From Onchocerca volvulus (Eukaryota > Nematoda > Chromadorea > Rhabditida > Onchocercidae): a DNA stretch of 64,000 nt. The notes under the pieces are model-generated. The model did no database searches and had not been told where the DNA came from. It was given only the letters and a program-made list of their open reading frames with translations. Below are positions 53,286 through 64,000 of this stretch, one piece after another. Each line of letters starts with the position of its first letter. The first letter of the stretch is position 1. The stretch lies in the NCBI GenBank assembly GCA_000499405.2, contig HG738137.1, forward strand, positions 9,783,459-9,847,458, given 5' to 3'. A program made the translations under genes and the position numbers.

Positions 53286-54408
53286 CTTAAAAAATTATTA
53301 GAAAACATAAATTACCATAAATTCTTAATGAAGCATTCAACTTGGCTCGTTTAGAGAAAATAATTTCTTTATTTCAGTTATGATAGCATTTCTATCCATA
53401 ATTGATTTCTCCAGCATTAGTTTCCAAATTGCAAAACAGAAATATCTAACTAATGTCCGACTGCGATTTGAGGAACACAATAATTTGATCGACAAAATAA
53501 GAATCTGCACTGCACCAAAATTCAACTATATTGTAAAAGTAAGAGTAACTAAAAAGTATGACAGCAGAATGGAAAGACATTCTACAAGTTCCAGGTAAGA
53601 TACTAAAACTAAAAATACTTCAGTAAAAGCGTATTCCATGCAATCGCAGGAAAAAATAAAACACAAATATGCAATTTTATTTCGATAATATCATCAAAAA
53701 CTTTATGAAAATACTTTCAATTTGCAAATAAACATTCTAATGATAGGAAAAGAATTTGCTAACATTTTCGACAAATTTAAACATACTTAAAACGAAACGT
53801 AACTTACTGAAAACTGATTAACATCAAGAAGATCTAGAATAATAATAAGTTAGATCATCAAGAATCCAACTTCTTCGCAGATATACTTCCATTAACGTTT
53901 GGAAATCTCAACTTTATTTTAATGAATATTGAAAACGGTTCTTATAATATTTACTAGTAAACTGCAAAATTAAAACAAAGAAGGACCCAGAAAATATTCG
54001 ATAAACAGAAGAAATATAGTAAAAAAATCCGTCAAAATTTCAGAAAAAAAAAACCCCTTTAAATACATATAGAATTCCGATAATATCATCAAAAACATTG
54101 TGGAAGAACTTGCAATTGAAAATAAACATTATTGTAATAAAAACAGACTCATTAAAATTATCGAGAAATTTTAAACCATTTAAAACGAAATGTTTATGAA
54201 CAAAGATCTCGTTTCAAAATGTATTGCACTGTAAATCACGAACAGCTACTCTTGTTAATCAGCCAGTTAATGATGGGTGAATTTTTTCGTTTACCGATGC
54301 TATCATATATCATAAAAACTTACTTTTATTAATGAAGTGAGTTCACTATATGTGAATTTTTGTCCAAAATGTCAAAATATCGTCATAACATATAATAGAA
54401 AGGCAATT
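53286..54408. other. Intergenic between TMEM208 and SMPD4-like genes
   Basis: No gene could be assigned. It carries the diverged duplicated segment listed separately and may hold an unrecognised first exon of the SMPD4-like gene (frame at 53337-53525). Confidence 0.45.
53645..54195. repeat. Diverged direct repeat, two copies about 390 bp apart
   Basis: Segments at about 53675-53805 and 54070-54195 share an ordered series of matches: cgataatatcatcaaaaac, then caatt-aaataaacatt, then taaaacgaaa. The overall pattern indicates an old local duplication of at least 120 bp. Confidence 0.65.
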
Positions 54409-56441
54409 TCATGTTTTTCGAAGTCTCCTTTCACGTTTTTTCATTTTCTTTTCTTCTTCTTGCTCTAATGGTTCTGCGAAAAACCATGGTGCAATGATCA
54501 CTTTCCATAGTTTATACAATACGTAAGCCGGAATCAATAATAATAACCATAAAATCTTGGACCAAATGGTAGCTATTGTTGCAACGAATGAACACAAAAT
54601 TATCACATCTTTACAATATCTGAAATAATAATCACTTTTAATTTGATTATACAAAATGGTTGAAAATTTTTATGGAAACTGAAACATTTGGATTCTAAAA
54701 ATTTTATTTCCTTTAAAAACCTGGTTTTCTTTCAAATCAAATCTTAAGATTATTAGAATGATTTAAATGCAGTTATACAAACAAAATATTCTCATTCACT
54801 ATTCATAATCAAACCTGCAAAAACTAACTCTCCAAAAGCATCCGGTTGATTAAGATCTAAACCAGCATCCGTCACCTGGCCTTTTTCGTTACGACGGCAT
54901 CGAGCCATCGAACGCATAGTTAGAATAGATGCAATTTGAAGCACACAACAAATCGAAAATCCAAGCTGTAAAAAACTGGTAATATGATTTGATTCATCTC
55001 CATTAAAACCTAAAAAACCACAATTCTAAACGACTCCAGAATCTTAAGAATAATTTTCGTCTGGATTTCTAAATCATTCCAATTATGAATGTTGAGAAGT
55101 TTCAAATTACTTGATGATCAAAATGAGTTCACAACAGGAAAGAGAAAGAAATACCAGTAATTAAAGATATTATTCATTAATCAAATTTGCGATCGAATCA
55201 TGACGAAACTTATTTGTTATGGCCAAATTTATATATAAAGTACATATGATCATTATAGATAATCGTGTGGAAGAAATCGCTTTTAGTAAGAACTGGAACA
55301 CTGCATTAGAAAATATACGTTTCTGTCTATTCAGAAAAATTCATTGGAAAACGTACCCATTCCCACGCTGTCCGTAGAGAGAAAAATAACGAAATTAATA
55401 TATAGAAAACCTGCAAAGAGAATTTTAAATATCAAAGTATGATATTATATTTATTTGTTATGAAAAGTGACAAGTGTTTATTCATTCGTACTATGTGATG
55501 AAAAAATCCATTGACTCAAGAAATTAGAATACGAAAATCATCATGCATTAATTTTCTATGAAGTATCGCCGAATTTGATATGAATATGCTAATACTGCTT
55601 GGGAAAATTTGATAAGCTTTGAACAACATCAAGAATGACGAAGCATATTCCCATTGAATTTTTGAGCAAGTCCAAAAAAAACTACTATAAATTTAATGAT
55701 AAAGAGTAAGTGAGTCGAATCACGTATAGTCCTCCAGCAAGCAGATAAATTAAATGATTTGATGAACTTTTTTTAGGAAGCTAATTGATGCTTTTACACA
55801 CATGTAATGGCCTACTTCCAGAATAACTAATTATAATGAGTGACTGTGGATTCGTGATGAAATAATTCGATCTAAGTGCTAGTAAAAAAAGAAAAAAGTA
55901 AAATTCAGCGCTGAAAATATTTTACCTGAGTACTTTAATTTTAGTTCCCTTCTAATGACTGCATGCAATGCTTGCTATGCTACCAAAATATTCAACTAGT
56001 AGCAATTTGCTATTTCTTCTAATTTGTTCTTTTGCTAACGAGTATTATCTAGATTATCTGTAACCAGAATTACTGCTAAAGACCAAATGTATTGCTAAGT
56101 GATAGGCGATGTATTCCTCATTTGATGTTTTCTATTTTAAACATCTTATAGTAATTTAAAAAATCTTGCCACAACTAATCCCTCCATTTTTGAAATCGCG
56201 AACCGTTGTGTTGGGATTCACTGAACCCAATCATAGTTCTACGAAGAAAAAAATCATTATATTACATATCAAAGCAACTTCCTGTAACGAGTCAAAATAA
56301 AAGGGAGAAAAATCAAAACATACTTACCGAAGAAAATACGGCAGCAACTGAATAATATAATATCACAGTTTGGTTCTCTTCATAAATCTGCTTTTGGCCA
56401 CGAGTTGCAGCTTTACCCGATTTCCCACTCAAATTTATCAT
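54409..56441 (-). CDS. tmem208: TMEM208 (SND2-family ER membrane protein)
   Basis: TMEM208 is an ER membrane protein of the SRP-independent (SND) route for targeting proteins to the ER. Four exons: 56328-56441, 55357-55410, 54829-54965, 54409-54619, giving 171 residues, against 173 in human. The N-terminus GKAATRGQKQIYEENQT is the family hallmark. Hydrophobic segments follow (VFYILISLFFSL, then LGFSICCVLQIASIL joined to MRSMARCR, and FVATIATIWSKILWLLLLIP). The tail is YKLWKVIIAPWFF, then a charged KKMKKRERRLRKT. The start is the first ATG of exon 1; a TTTCTAG acceptor about 47 nt upstream could take a leader. Exon 3 could begin earlier at GTTTTAATGG, but only the later ACAG acceptor keeps phase. 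Confidence 0.92.
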
Positions 56442-57653
56442 TATCCAACCAATATATTTTCACCAATATAATAAATCCCACTAGAAACAAATGAATGCTT
56501 AATCTTGCTCCATCAATCAGATTGCAGTATATTTTCATCAGGATTTTTTTAGTGATCTAACTATTGCAATTTCACTGCATTCTTAGCCTTACATTAAATA
56601 TGTAGATGAAGAAAGGATAGGGATTTTCTGTTTCATTCAACAGAGATATAATTTGTATAAATACTGCGATATAAAGAAAAAAAAATAGCTCAAGTCTGTC
56701 CCGAAAAGTTGAAATAGCTTTTACTTTAAATTTGAAAAGTTTAAGAAATCTTCGAGACAACATTACCTCACTTAAATATTTCGAAGAATTTAAAATTTGC
56801 CAATATAAACGAAATTACGTCATAATTAAAGAACCTCTTGGTAGTAATCGAATACTTCCATGAACTTCATGAATTCCAGACAAAATTTCGAAAGAATTTA
56901 AGAAATGAAATAGTTGTCATTCGAATATTGTTTTTGTCATACAAATACATTTACTGATGTCAACACACATCACACACTGTAACATTAACAAATATGAGAA
57001 TATTTTTCTTTTCAAGGAATAAAAGAAATTGATGAAATTGAGCACAAAGTCTCACTATAAAAATGTTTCAAAGTCGCAAGAAAGATAACGCAACAAAAAA
57101 TAATCAATCACGGCATGAAACAAATATACGCAATTATGAAAAGATGTGAAACGAGACAGGAAATTGCCATGAAACCCTTATCAAAATTCGACAAAGAGAT
57201 CGAGTCGAAAACATCACTCACTCTTGTCAATGTCGAGTGAGATCGAAAATAATCTTCGATGAACGAAAAAAAAAGATTGTAGACGTTCATAATCTTATCA
57301 ATTTTGAGAAGAGGAAAAAATAACTAAGTTTTGATATAAAATCTACATAAAATATTTCCGAAAGTTCAGCCACGAATATAATTCATATCAAAATTAATAG
57401 CAAAATTCGAAGGAAATAAAAATAAAAAAAAAAAATAAATAAAATGCAAGTAGTTTTTAAGTTATTCAAAAAAGAAACAAAAAAATTACTCAAAATGATA
57501 AAATATTCAATTTAAAATAAATATCACCGACAGGCAGCACTTCACTCTTCTTACTTCGATGTAAAATGATGAAAACAACAAAAAATATTAAACTACGTTA
57601 GAGAAAAAATGATAAAATGAAAGAGAAAGCATCAATGGCATATTATACTATAA
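56442..57653. other. Intergenic between NTF2 and TMEM208
   Basis: About 1.2 kb of AT-rich sequence with only short, low-complexity frames on the minus strand. Confidence 0.5.
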
Positions 57654-59288
57654 TTAGTGATCGTGTAGAACTAGGCGGAAGATTTCATTTGAGATGAAAA
57701 ATGAACCAGTTGCAGGACGAAGAACGAAAAAATGATTAAACGACTGAATTGGATCATCATCTGTCTGAAAAAAGAAATTATTGAGAAGCTGTGATCCTTT
57801 TTCTTGGTAGGAAATGTCGGAAATGTCCGTTAAATAATGAAGAGTAACTTATAACCGTACATTCACTAATTTCATAAAACTATTAAATCATCCGCCATAA
57901 ATCAGATGATTAGAGAGCACTAGATTTTTTTTTTTTTGCCTCACAGAACTTGACTTAGATGTTTCAACGCGTTTTGCAGCGTTGTCCGCTTCTTTTCTGC
58001 TTAGATAAGGATCAAACCGCTATGATTACTATTCCGCAATGAAATATTTAGGTCAGGTTCTAAAGAAGAAAAATTCTTTAGTGAGATAAAAATTTCTATT
58101 CCTGTAATGACTTATAGTTTTATCAAATGATTTTCCTAATCGAAATTATGCAAGCATTATTTAAGTAATGTTAAAATTTGTTTATTAAATTATCTTCTCA
58201 AATTAGAACTACCTAACCAAAAAAAATTTAATGAGTTTAAAAACGAAAATTTTAGCACTATTTAAATGATGCATGCATAACTAAACCATATCATTTCTTT
58301 TCATAAAACTTATTTGCATTTTATGCTATACTCCTTTGAATCAGAACCAAATTTTATAACTCGAAAAAGAGAACGAGAAACCTTAAGTTGTCCAATGACT
58401 GCAACAAGTATGGACCCGTCTGGTAATGGCTGACAATCTGTTTTTGTTATTGCTCGTTGTATCATCCTAAATGGCAAGGCCTGAAAGAAAAATGATGATA
58501 GTAACAAAGAATGTTTTAAGAATAAAGAAATAAAGAGGTGTTCCTCTCTTTATTCAGACAATTAAAAAATCGTATCTGGAAAATTACATACATAAGCATA
58601 CGATAAATTGCAAGTTAAAGTTTTGAAATGTAGAGTGCCTTGTAATAATCTTTCGTTTCCAGTCAATCCAGTTTCTCCTTTTTCTTTTTTTTTTTTCTTA
58701 AAAAATAAAACGGAAAAAAAAGTCAAATAACGAAATTAATGTTAATTTTTTTTTTTTATAACACCAATACACTATTTATATATAAAAGAACTACAGCATG
58801 ACGAAACATGTGCTTTTGTCCATATCAACTTTCTGGAAAACTACATGAATAAGTAGAAATAAACTTACTTCTTTTCAATGACTGAGTAAATCATAATTTC
58901 AAAGTTCATCAACAGAATATTATGATATACTAATGATAAGCCCTTGTTTACATATTTTATATAGAGATAATAATCCCCAATAGTTTAGGGACCAATAGAT
59001 ACACGATTTTCTGATTAGGAAACATCATGTTTTTCCAGAAAAATTAATAATGCTTCATAATTTCCTTTCTACAAAGAAAAAGAAAAAAAAAATACTCACA
59101 GCAAATTTTTGCAAAATGGAATCTCGTCCTTTTACTTGCACACCCTCAAATGTCATATAGGAATTCATGGGATCGTAAAGATCGCTTAAACCTGAACTTC
59201 GTGTTGTAGGATCCTGCACATCGAATTTCGAATAATAATGTTGGATAAAAGCATTTCCTATTTCTTCAAAACTTGGATTGAAGTTCAT
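57654..59288 (-). CDS. ran-4: Nuclear transport factor 2 (NTF2/RAN-4)
   Basis: NTF2 returns Ran-GDP from cytoplasm to nucleus through the pore, as a dimer binding FxFG repeats. Three exons: 59100-59288, 58382-58480, 57654-57764, giving 132 residues, the normal length. A single NTF2 fold is seen: FIQHYYSKFD at the start, SYMTFEGVQVKGRDSILQKF, then QRAITKTDCQPLPDGSILVA and TDDDPIQSFNHFFVLRP, ending FFISNEIFRLVLHDH. The Glu in TFEG and the acidic pair in the TDDDP loop correspond to the Ran-contact residues. The start ATG lies one base after a CTTATTTTAG acceptor, so the mRNA is probably trans-spliced there. Similarity is closest to the C. elegans RAN-4 pattern. Confidence 0.95.
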
Positions 59289-59937
59289 CCTAAAATAAGG
59301 GGATCTCACTTCAAAAAATCGTTTATATAAAGAATCTTAGAAGCGATATCTCACTTAATACCAAAAACATAATATGCTCCAATATTATTCTAATCCATCA
59401 TAGTGTCGTGAAAAATTTAAGACGAATAAATTTCAAGTGAAAAAACTTCAGTAATATTTCTGCGGAACAAACAAGGAAGTTTATAAATAATTAGAAATCG
59501 CAATATGCCAAAACAATTTCATCAATCATTCAAGCTATTCTAAACATACTACCTCAAATCCAATCTATCATGGAAATCCCTCATTATAATTTAAAAAGAA
59601 TGACTTGTTTTCCCATTAAAAAGAATAATCTCAAAATTAACAAATTTCATTCGAAATTCAGCGAGGATATTAGATTCAGTTAAAATTTCAAATCTAAACG
59701 TGATCTTTACAAATCATCACAAGCACCTCATTTTTTAGAATAAATTTCAATTATTTGTATTTAATAAATTGGTCTTGATTATGTAAGTAAATACTGATAA
59801 TGAATGAAATAACATGTTAAAAAATGAAGAAACTTTATCAAATGTTTTTATTAAAATATATATAATCAAGTACATATATACATATAAATAAAATCAAATT
59901 TTTGTAATGCCTAAGAAAGAATTTGCTCAATTATGAA
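59289..59937. other. Intergenic between CCDC174 and NTF2
   Basis: About 650 bp, AT-rich, no gene seen. It presumably holds the CCDC174 3' UTR and the NTF2 leader acceptor. Confidence 0.5.
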
Positions 59938-60532
59938 TTATTTGAAGTAGCTTGACGGCGGTGCAAATTCATCATCACGTTCATCACGCTGCTTTGTGAT
60001 CCACCTATCGTAAAGCGCTGAAATAAGAAATATGGTAAATTCTTTAATATGTGCGTTATTAATATTAAAACTCATAAGAAGCAGTGATATACCTTTTCCA
60101 CGGTCCCATTCACGAACAGCAGTGAATTTTTTTGGTTCTGGTTGTGCCGCGCAGGGTTCCGTCGGTGGCTTATCAGGAAGAGGAATGTCAAGAAACTTCA
60201 TTTCATTATCTCCTAAAATAAAAAAGAAAGTTAATGAGCAAAACAATAAAATGGAAATAAATATGGTTCAAATTTCTATGATATATCTGTCAAAGTGAAA
60301 AGCATATAAACTTCTCGGTTTAAAGTTAAATATATCATATTTTCCATTACGACAAAATTTAAATCTGAATCATCAAATAAATTTACCTTCAGAATCCCAT
60401 GGTGGTAATTCTTGCAAACCTTTCCTTTTTCGGATTCTATTTAATTGTTCCCATTTCCTTTTTTCTCGTTCTTCAAGTAAATGTTTCCTTTTTGCGCGAC
60501 TAACTTCAGTTTTCTAAACAGAAAAATAACTA

Positions 60533-60566
<34 letters not shown>

Positions 60567-62192
60567 AAGGAATAAGGGAATGAAATTGAAAAAAATTCTA
60601 AATTCCTTAATTATGATTCTCTTACCTTACTTAGTTCCAATAATTCTTGTATTTGTTCTCGTCTTTTAGTTTCGCTGACTGGGAGCGGAACATGCGAAAC
60701 ACCATAAACGCGCTGTTCTAAATTTTTATTTTTAAACAAAAAAACAACTGTTTGAGAAAATTTCTAAAATAATCAAAAAATAAGAAAAATACTCAGATCC
60801 AATTATAATGCACAAATAGAAAATAAAAAGCAGTTAATAATCATTTTGGAAAAATTAGTTCGATTAACAACTAATAATTAAATCGACTGTCTAACAGCTA
60901 AAAACATTACAACGAAACAATTTTGCCAAATATATTGCTTCAAATAAATGAAAAGTTATAAAAAACATGCATACCTTCAGCAGGATTGAAGTGTACTGCT
61001 TCACTTTCTTCATTTTTTGCTTTTTCAGCATCGTCCAAACATCGCTTCTCCTGTTCACGTTTTTTTGCATTAAAATCTACCAGAAATTCTACTGGTCCAT
61101 CATTATCTGAACTATAAGGCTGATTTGATTTATTCGACATTAAATCACTGTTGCTCTGTCAATGATTCACTTGTTACTAAGATCAAAAAAAGAATCTATT
61201 TTCATTTAATATTATTAACATATTATTTTGAAAGTGACTAAGCATCTCAAGTAGCACAACTTTTAGTCAAGCAATTACTGAATTTTCGATGTACATTAAT
61301 AATGTGATCATTTATAATTATTTATTTGTCGAATTCTCTCAACAAAGTTTGTGCACACTCAAAATGAAATATCAACTAAATAAACAGATTATAATTTTTG
61401 ATTTATACTTTTTCTTTGTTTTTTTTTTTCATACATCCTAGTTACTCGCATATTATTATTGATGTTTACAACATTTACTCAATTAAGTATTTACTTATCG
61501 CACTATACTTTAGATTGCCTTATTATTGTTATTTTCCATTTCTGGCTTTTTCTGAAAAAGCTACTGCGTCGAAGAAATGATCAAACGAACCATCTAAAAC
61601 TATTTCGCCTCGACTTAAACGAGCATAAATTTCACTTTTTTCTTCCAATATCTTTTGCACTCGCTTTCTCTGTTCTTCATCTTGTGCTATTGACTTTTCT
61701 AGTTCACGGATTCGTGCTTCTCGTTGCCGCTTCTCTTCCACAATTTTCTTCTCTTCTTCTTTGCTGATCCGCAGAACACTCTACAGGAAAATTCGTTGCG
61801 AAAAAATTTTGCATTTCATGAAGTTATTTGAAATTACAGCAGTCTTTCAAATCTCTGCTAAGATGCTTGTCAACTAAATGTGCTTAATCAATTTTAGAAT
61901 ATCCTATCTCTTTCTGAAAAATTTCTTCGGACAAGAAGCATCTCTGATGCTTCGCCTTCCACTAATATTAATAAAATGAATCAAAGGATCCATATTTGAA
62001 CTTCGGATATCATCTACATACAATGTTGCATACCTTCTTTTTCGAAACTTTTCCTGTAGTTGTAGCAGCTTTTCCACGTTGCTCGTTGATTTTTCGATAC
62101 AACTCACCTTTGAGCAAAAAAAGCGATGATGCATCTGACGTCTCCAAGTGATGTTTTTCACGACTTGAAGATGACGGATCGAGATTATTCAT
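59938..62192 (-). CDS. ccdc174: CCDC174-like nuclear coiled-coil protein
   Basis: CCDC174 is a nuclear protein associated with RNA processing/exon-junction factors. Exons: 62034-62192, 61565-61780, 60975-61155, 60626-60717, 60387-60513, 60093-60212, 59938-60017, about 324 residues, all in phase; human is about 467. Similarities in order: SSLFLLKGELYRKINEQRGK near the N-terminus, a long charged coiled coil (KEEEKKIVEEKRQREARIRE... ILEEKSEIYARLSRG), VEFLVDFNAKKREQE, AVHFNPAEEQRVYGVSHV, and the signature VREWDRGK... RDERDDEFAPPSSYF at the C-terminus. The protein is shorter because the middle and tail are compact. The donor of exon 2 at 61565 was chosen by phase. Part of an additional exon between 61780 and 62034 cannot be excluded. 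A TTTTGCAG acceptor 5 nt before the ATG suggests trans-splicing. Confidence 0.88.
60535..60564. repeat. A-run in a CCDC174 intron
   Basis: About 30 consecutive A, the longest homopolymer noted in the window. Confidence 0.9.
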
Positions 62193-62556
62193 CACTGCTG
62201 CAAAATACAACTCCCGTCTGACTAATTTCATTAAATATGAACAAATCAAACGTTGCCTTGACGATACCATCCACTTCCTGTAGTCCTTCGTAGAATCTTC
62301 TACCGAAACAATTCAAATTCAAATGATCAAGAAACAATGAAATTTATATTTATATTTCACCGCACTTCATGTAATTTATTGCTCGAATGTCAGATTATAA
62401 TTTTATTACTTAAATGCTCAGTCTAAAATAATGACGCAGCAATACTGTTTATACTTCTGCTCGTGCAGTACAAAAATTACATCAGGTGGAGTTATTTATT
62501 CATTAATAACAATAAAAAACAACATTCTCAATCATTATCATCTTTTGTATACAGTC
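62193..62556. other. Short intergenic spacer between eS10 and CCDC174
   Basis: The 364-bp spacer holds a minus-strand AATAAA at about 62494-62499 (eS10 poly(A) signal) and, at its left end, the CCDC174 leader acceptor at 62198. This short gap is the best argument for co-transcription. Confidence 0.55.
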
Positions 62557-63439
62557 TTACTGTAGACCTCCTGCACCCCGACCATATCCACCCCGATAAC
62601 CTGATACTGGTGCTGCACCTGGACCTGCTTCGGTTACTTTCTCTGCTGTTCGGTATGCATCTCTATCGCTCTCTATTTTTGGTCCTATAAATTTATTCTT
62701 TAGAAAAACTGAAATTCAGCATCCATTTCAGTAAAGAACCAAAAATAAAGTTATCATTTCTAAAACAGTTGTGAAATTCCTCAAATTTAAAAACTAAACA
62801 AAACTACCTCGTGACATACGCTCAAAACCGGGCCTTGGTTCCCGCTGTTTGGCTTTAACGGTAGATGGGACAATTTCAGCTGGTAAGTGAAGATATTCCC
62901 GTAAATAATCAATACCCTCATTTGTCAAATACCAATAATGATGGCGCCAAGCAAACTGTTCCTTGACATATTCGCGTGAAGCAAGACTCTGCAATTCAAA
63001 AGTTCTGTTAAAATATTTTTCTATGCAATATGTTATGAAAGAAAAACATATCATAATTCACAGTTTTCCCACTATATAACATCAACAATTATATATTGAC
63101 GTTTACAAGGCATAAAATAATCCTGCAGATGCACACTTTCCTATATACGACAGTACATGTGAATGCCATTTGAACAGATGTGTTGTCCAAATGTAATTTA
63201 AAGCAAAATATATTCACTGCTACAGAGAACAAATAATTGGTAAAAAACCCGGAATGTACAAATCAAAAAGAATGTACATAATATAAATAACTCACCTTGC
63301 AAGCTTTGATCACTTCCAAATTGGTTACATTTGGTATATCTGGATGTGTCTTTAAATTATAATCCTTTTTTGCTACACATACGCCTTCTTTAAACAAATA
63401 TTCGTAAATAGCTTTCCGATTTTTTGTTGGCATCAACAT
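62557..63439 (-). CDS. rps-10: 40S ribosomal protein eS10
   Basis: A structural protein of the small ribosomal subunit, at the mRNA entry side of the head. Three exons: 63296-63439, 62808-62988, 62557-62684, giving 150 residues; the family is 150-165. It begins [20 protein letters not shown], continues [19 protein letters not shown], then the hallmark [20 protein letters not shown] and [18 protein letters not shown]. It ends in the Gly/Arg-rich tail [12 protein letters not shown]. The first ATG at 63439 gives the conserved MLMP start. The product is slightly short in the variable segment before the RG tail. First gene of the minus-strand cluster within this window. Confidence 0.96.
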
Positions 63440-64000
63440 CTTTGTGACTTTCCAAAAATTTCACCCACCGTTACAAACAAATTCACCTGATATTATAATA
63501 TCAATAGATAGAAATATATGACAACAACTTAAGCCTTCGATGATTACGCAAAAAAGGTATTTTAAGGAAAGATGAGCAAAAGTAAATGATGGAATTAGTG
63601 AAAGCATAGAAGACCTAAGGAAATTTACTAGCAAAGAATTTACTAGGGCGACAAAAAAAATTTTAGGTGAAGATATAGGAGTAACTGCAACTTGTGTCAG
63701 GGTGCCTGTTTTCATTGGTCATGCTATAGCAGCGCATATCGAGTTTAATCAACACATAACTGAGGAGACAATTTCATTGACATCTTGCAATAAGCTATAC
63801 TGTATTAATTACTAACCCAGTATAGCTTATTTTATTTGACGCAATTAAATACAAGTGATCTCTGAAGCTAATATCACCTCTTCCCAATATATCACTCATT
63901 TATCAAATTCGGTGGCTGAAATCGAATCATCCCACGTCACCTATCACTTCCATAAAGAAGTTATTTTCATACAGTGTAACAACTAGCGCCAGAATAACTA
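63440..64000. other. Upstream flank of eS10
   Basis: No gene recognised. An 84-codon minus-strand frame at 63461-63715 resembles nothing. The 14-bp hairpin listed separately lies here. The eS10 promoter is expected in this region, but no element could be assigned. Confidence 0.45.
63789..63831. repeat. Perfect 14-bp inverted repeat with 15-nt loop
   Basis: Arms 63789-63802 (aataagctatactg) and 63818-63831 are exact complements. The stem-loop could be a small inverted-repeat element or a transcript-end hairpin. Nothing else supports a function. Confidence 0.75.

Noticed and set aside
53337..53525. Minus-strand frame that might be the N-terminal exon of the SMPD4-like gene
   Set aside because: Its only donor (GTTGAA) leaves a phase that does not fit the exon at 53045-53285.
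61904..62161. 85-codon minus-strand frame overlapping CCDC174
   Set aside because: It is the wrong frame across exon 1 and intron 1 of CCDC174, and no splice donor supports it as an exon.
62989..63295. Possible snoRNA in the first intron of eS10
   Set aside because: No convincing C/D or H/ACA boxes with flanking stem; only a short direct repeat (gaatgtaca) seen.
1..64000. CRISPR arrays, insertion sequences, Wolbachia or viral insertions
   Set aside because: No regularly spaced repeats, transposase, bacterial-type genes or viral proteins were recognised; all identified genes are intron-containing animal genes.

Overview
The window is AT-rich eukaryotic nuclear DNA with many long A/T runs and genes broken into small exons (about 20-400 nt) by GT-AG introns whose acceptors are mostly short TTTCAG or TTTTAG types. 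Several reading frames begin a few bases after such an acceptor, as expected for spliced-leader trans-splicing, and the NTF2 and PAXT-1 proteins look nematode-like. I infer a parasitic nematode of the filarial/spirurid type; species cannot be decided from the sequence alone. No prokaryotic, viral or complete transposon gene was recognised.

Layout. (1) 674-11277, minus: a large Rho guanine-nucleotide exchange factor of the puratrophin-1/PLEKHG4 type (CRAL-TRIO, spectrin-like helices, DH, PH); its 5' end lies further right and was not found. (2) About 11.3-27.4 kb: a gene-poor stretch of 16 kb with simple repeats, palindromes, a MITE-like nested inverted repeat, a GC-richer island at about 14.4-14.6 kb and a 50-bp minisatellite at 26.1 kb. 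(3) 27393-33955, plus: nucleoporin NUP93 in 15 exons, preceded by a strong hairpin. (4) 35378-35945, plus: a possible small three-exon gene. (5) 36831-44471, plus: a mitochondrial dimethylglycine-dehydrogenase-like flavoenzyme in 19 exons. (6) 45598-63439, minus: six consecutive same-strand genes. In order of transcription they are ribosomal protein eS10, CCDC174, NTF2/RAN-4, TMEM208, an SMPD4-like membrane protein, and the XRN2-binding protein PAXT-1/CDKN2AIP. The compact same-strand arrangement with acceptor-adjacent start codons is compatible with one or more operons, which is inference.

The genes are mainly housekeeping: nuclear pore and nuclear transport (NUP93, NTF2), RNA processing (CCDC174, PAXT-1), translation and ER insertion (eS10, TMEM208), nuclear envelope/ER lipid biology (SMPD4) and one-carbon metabolism (DMGDH), plus one cytoskeletal signalling gene. 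Exon coordinates were worked out by hand from splice sites, reading phase and family similarity, so most junctions are frame-consistent but unconfirmed by transcripts. I found no convincing undescribed system. The best leads are the hairpin before NUP93, the unexplained small gene at 35.4-35.9 kb, the GC-richer island in the gene desert and the six-gene minus-strand cluster.
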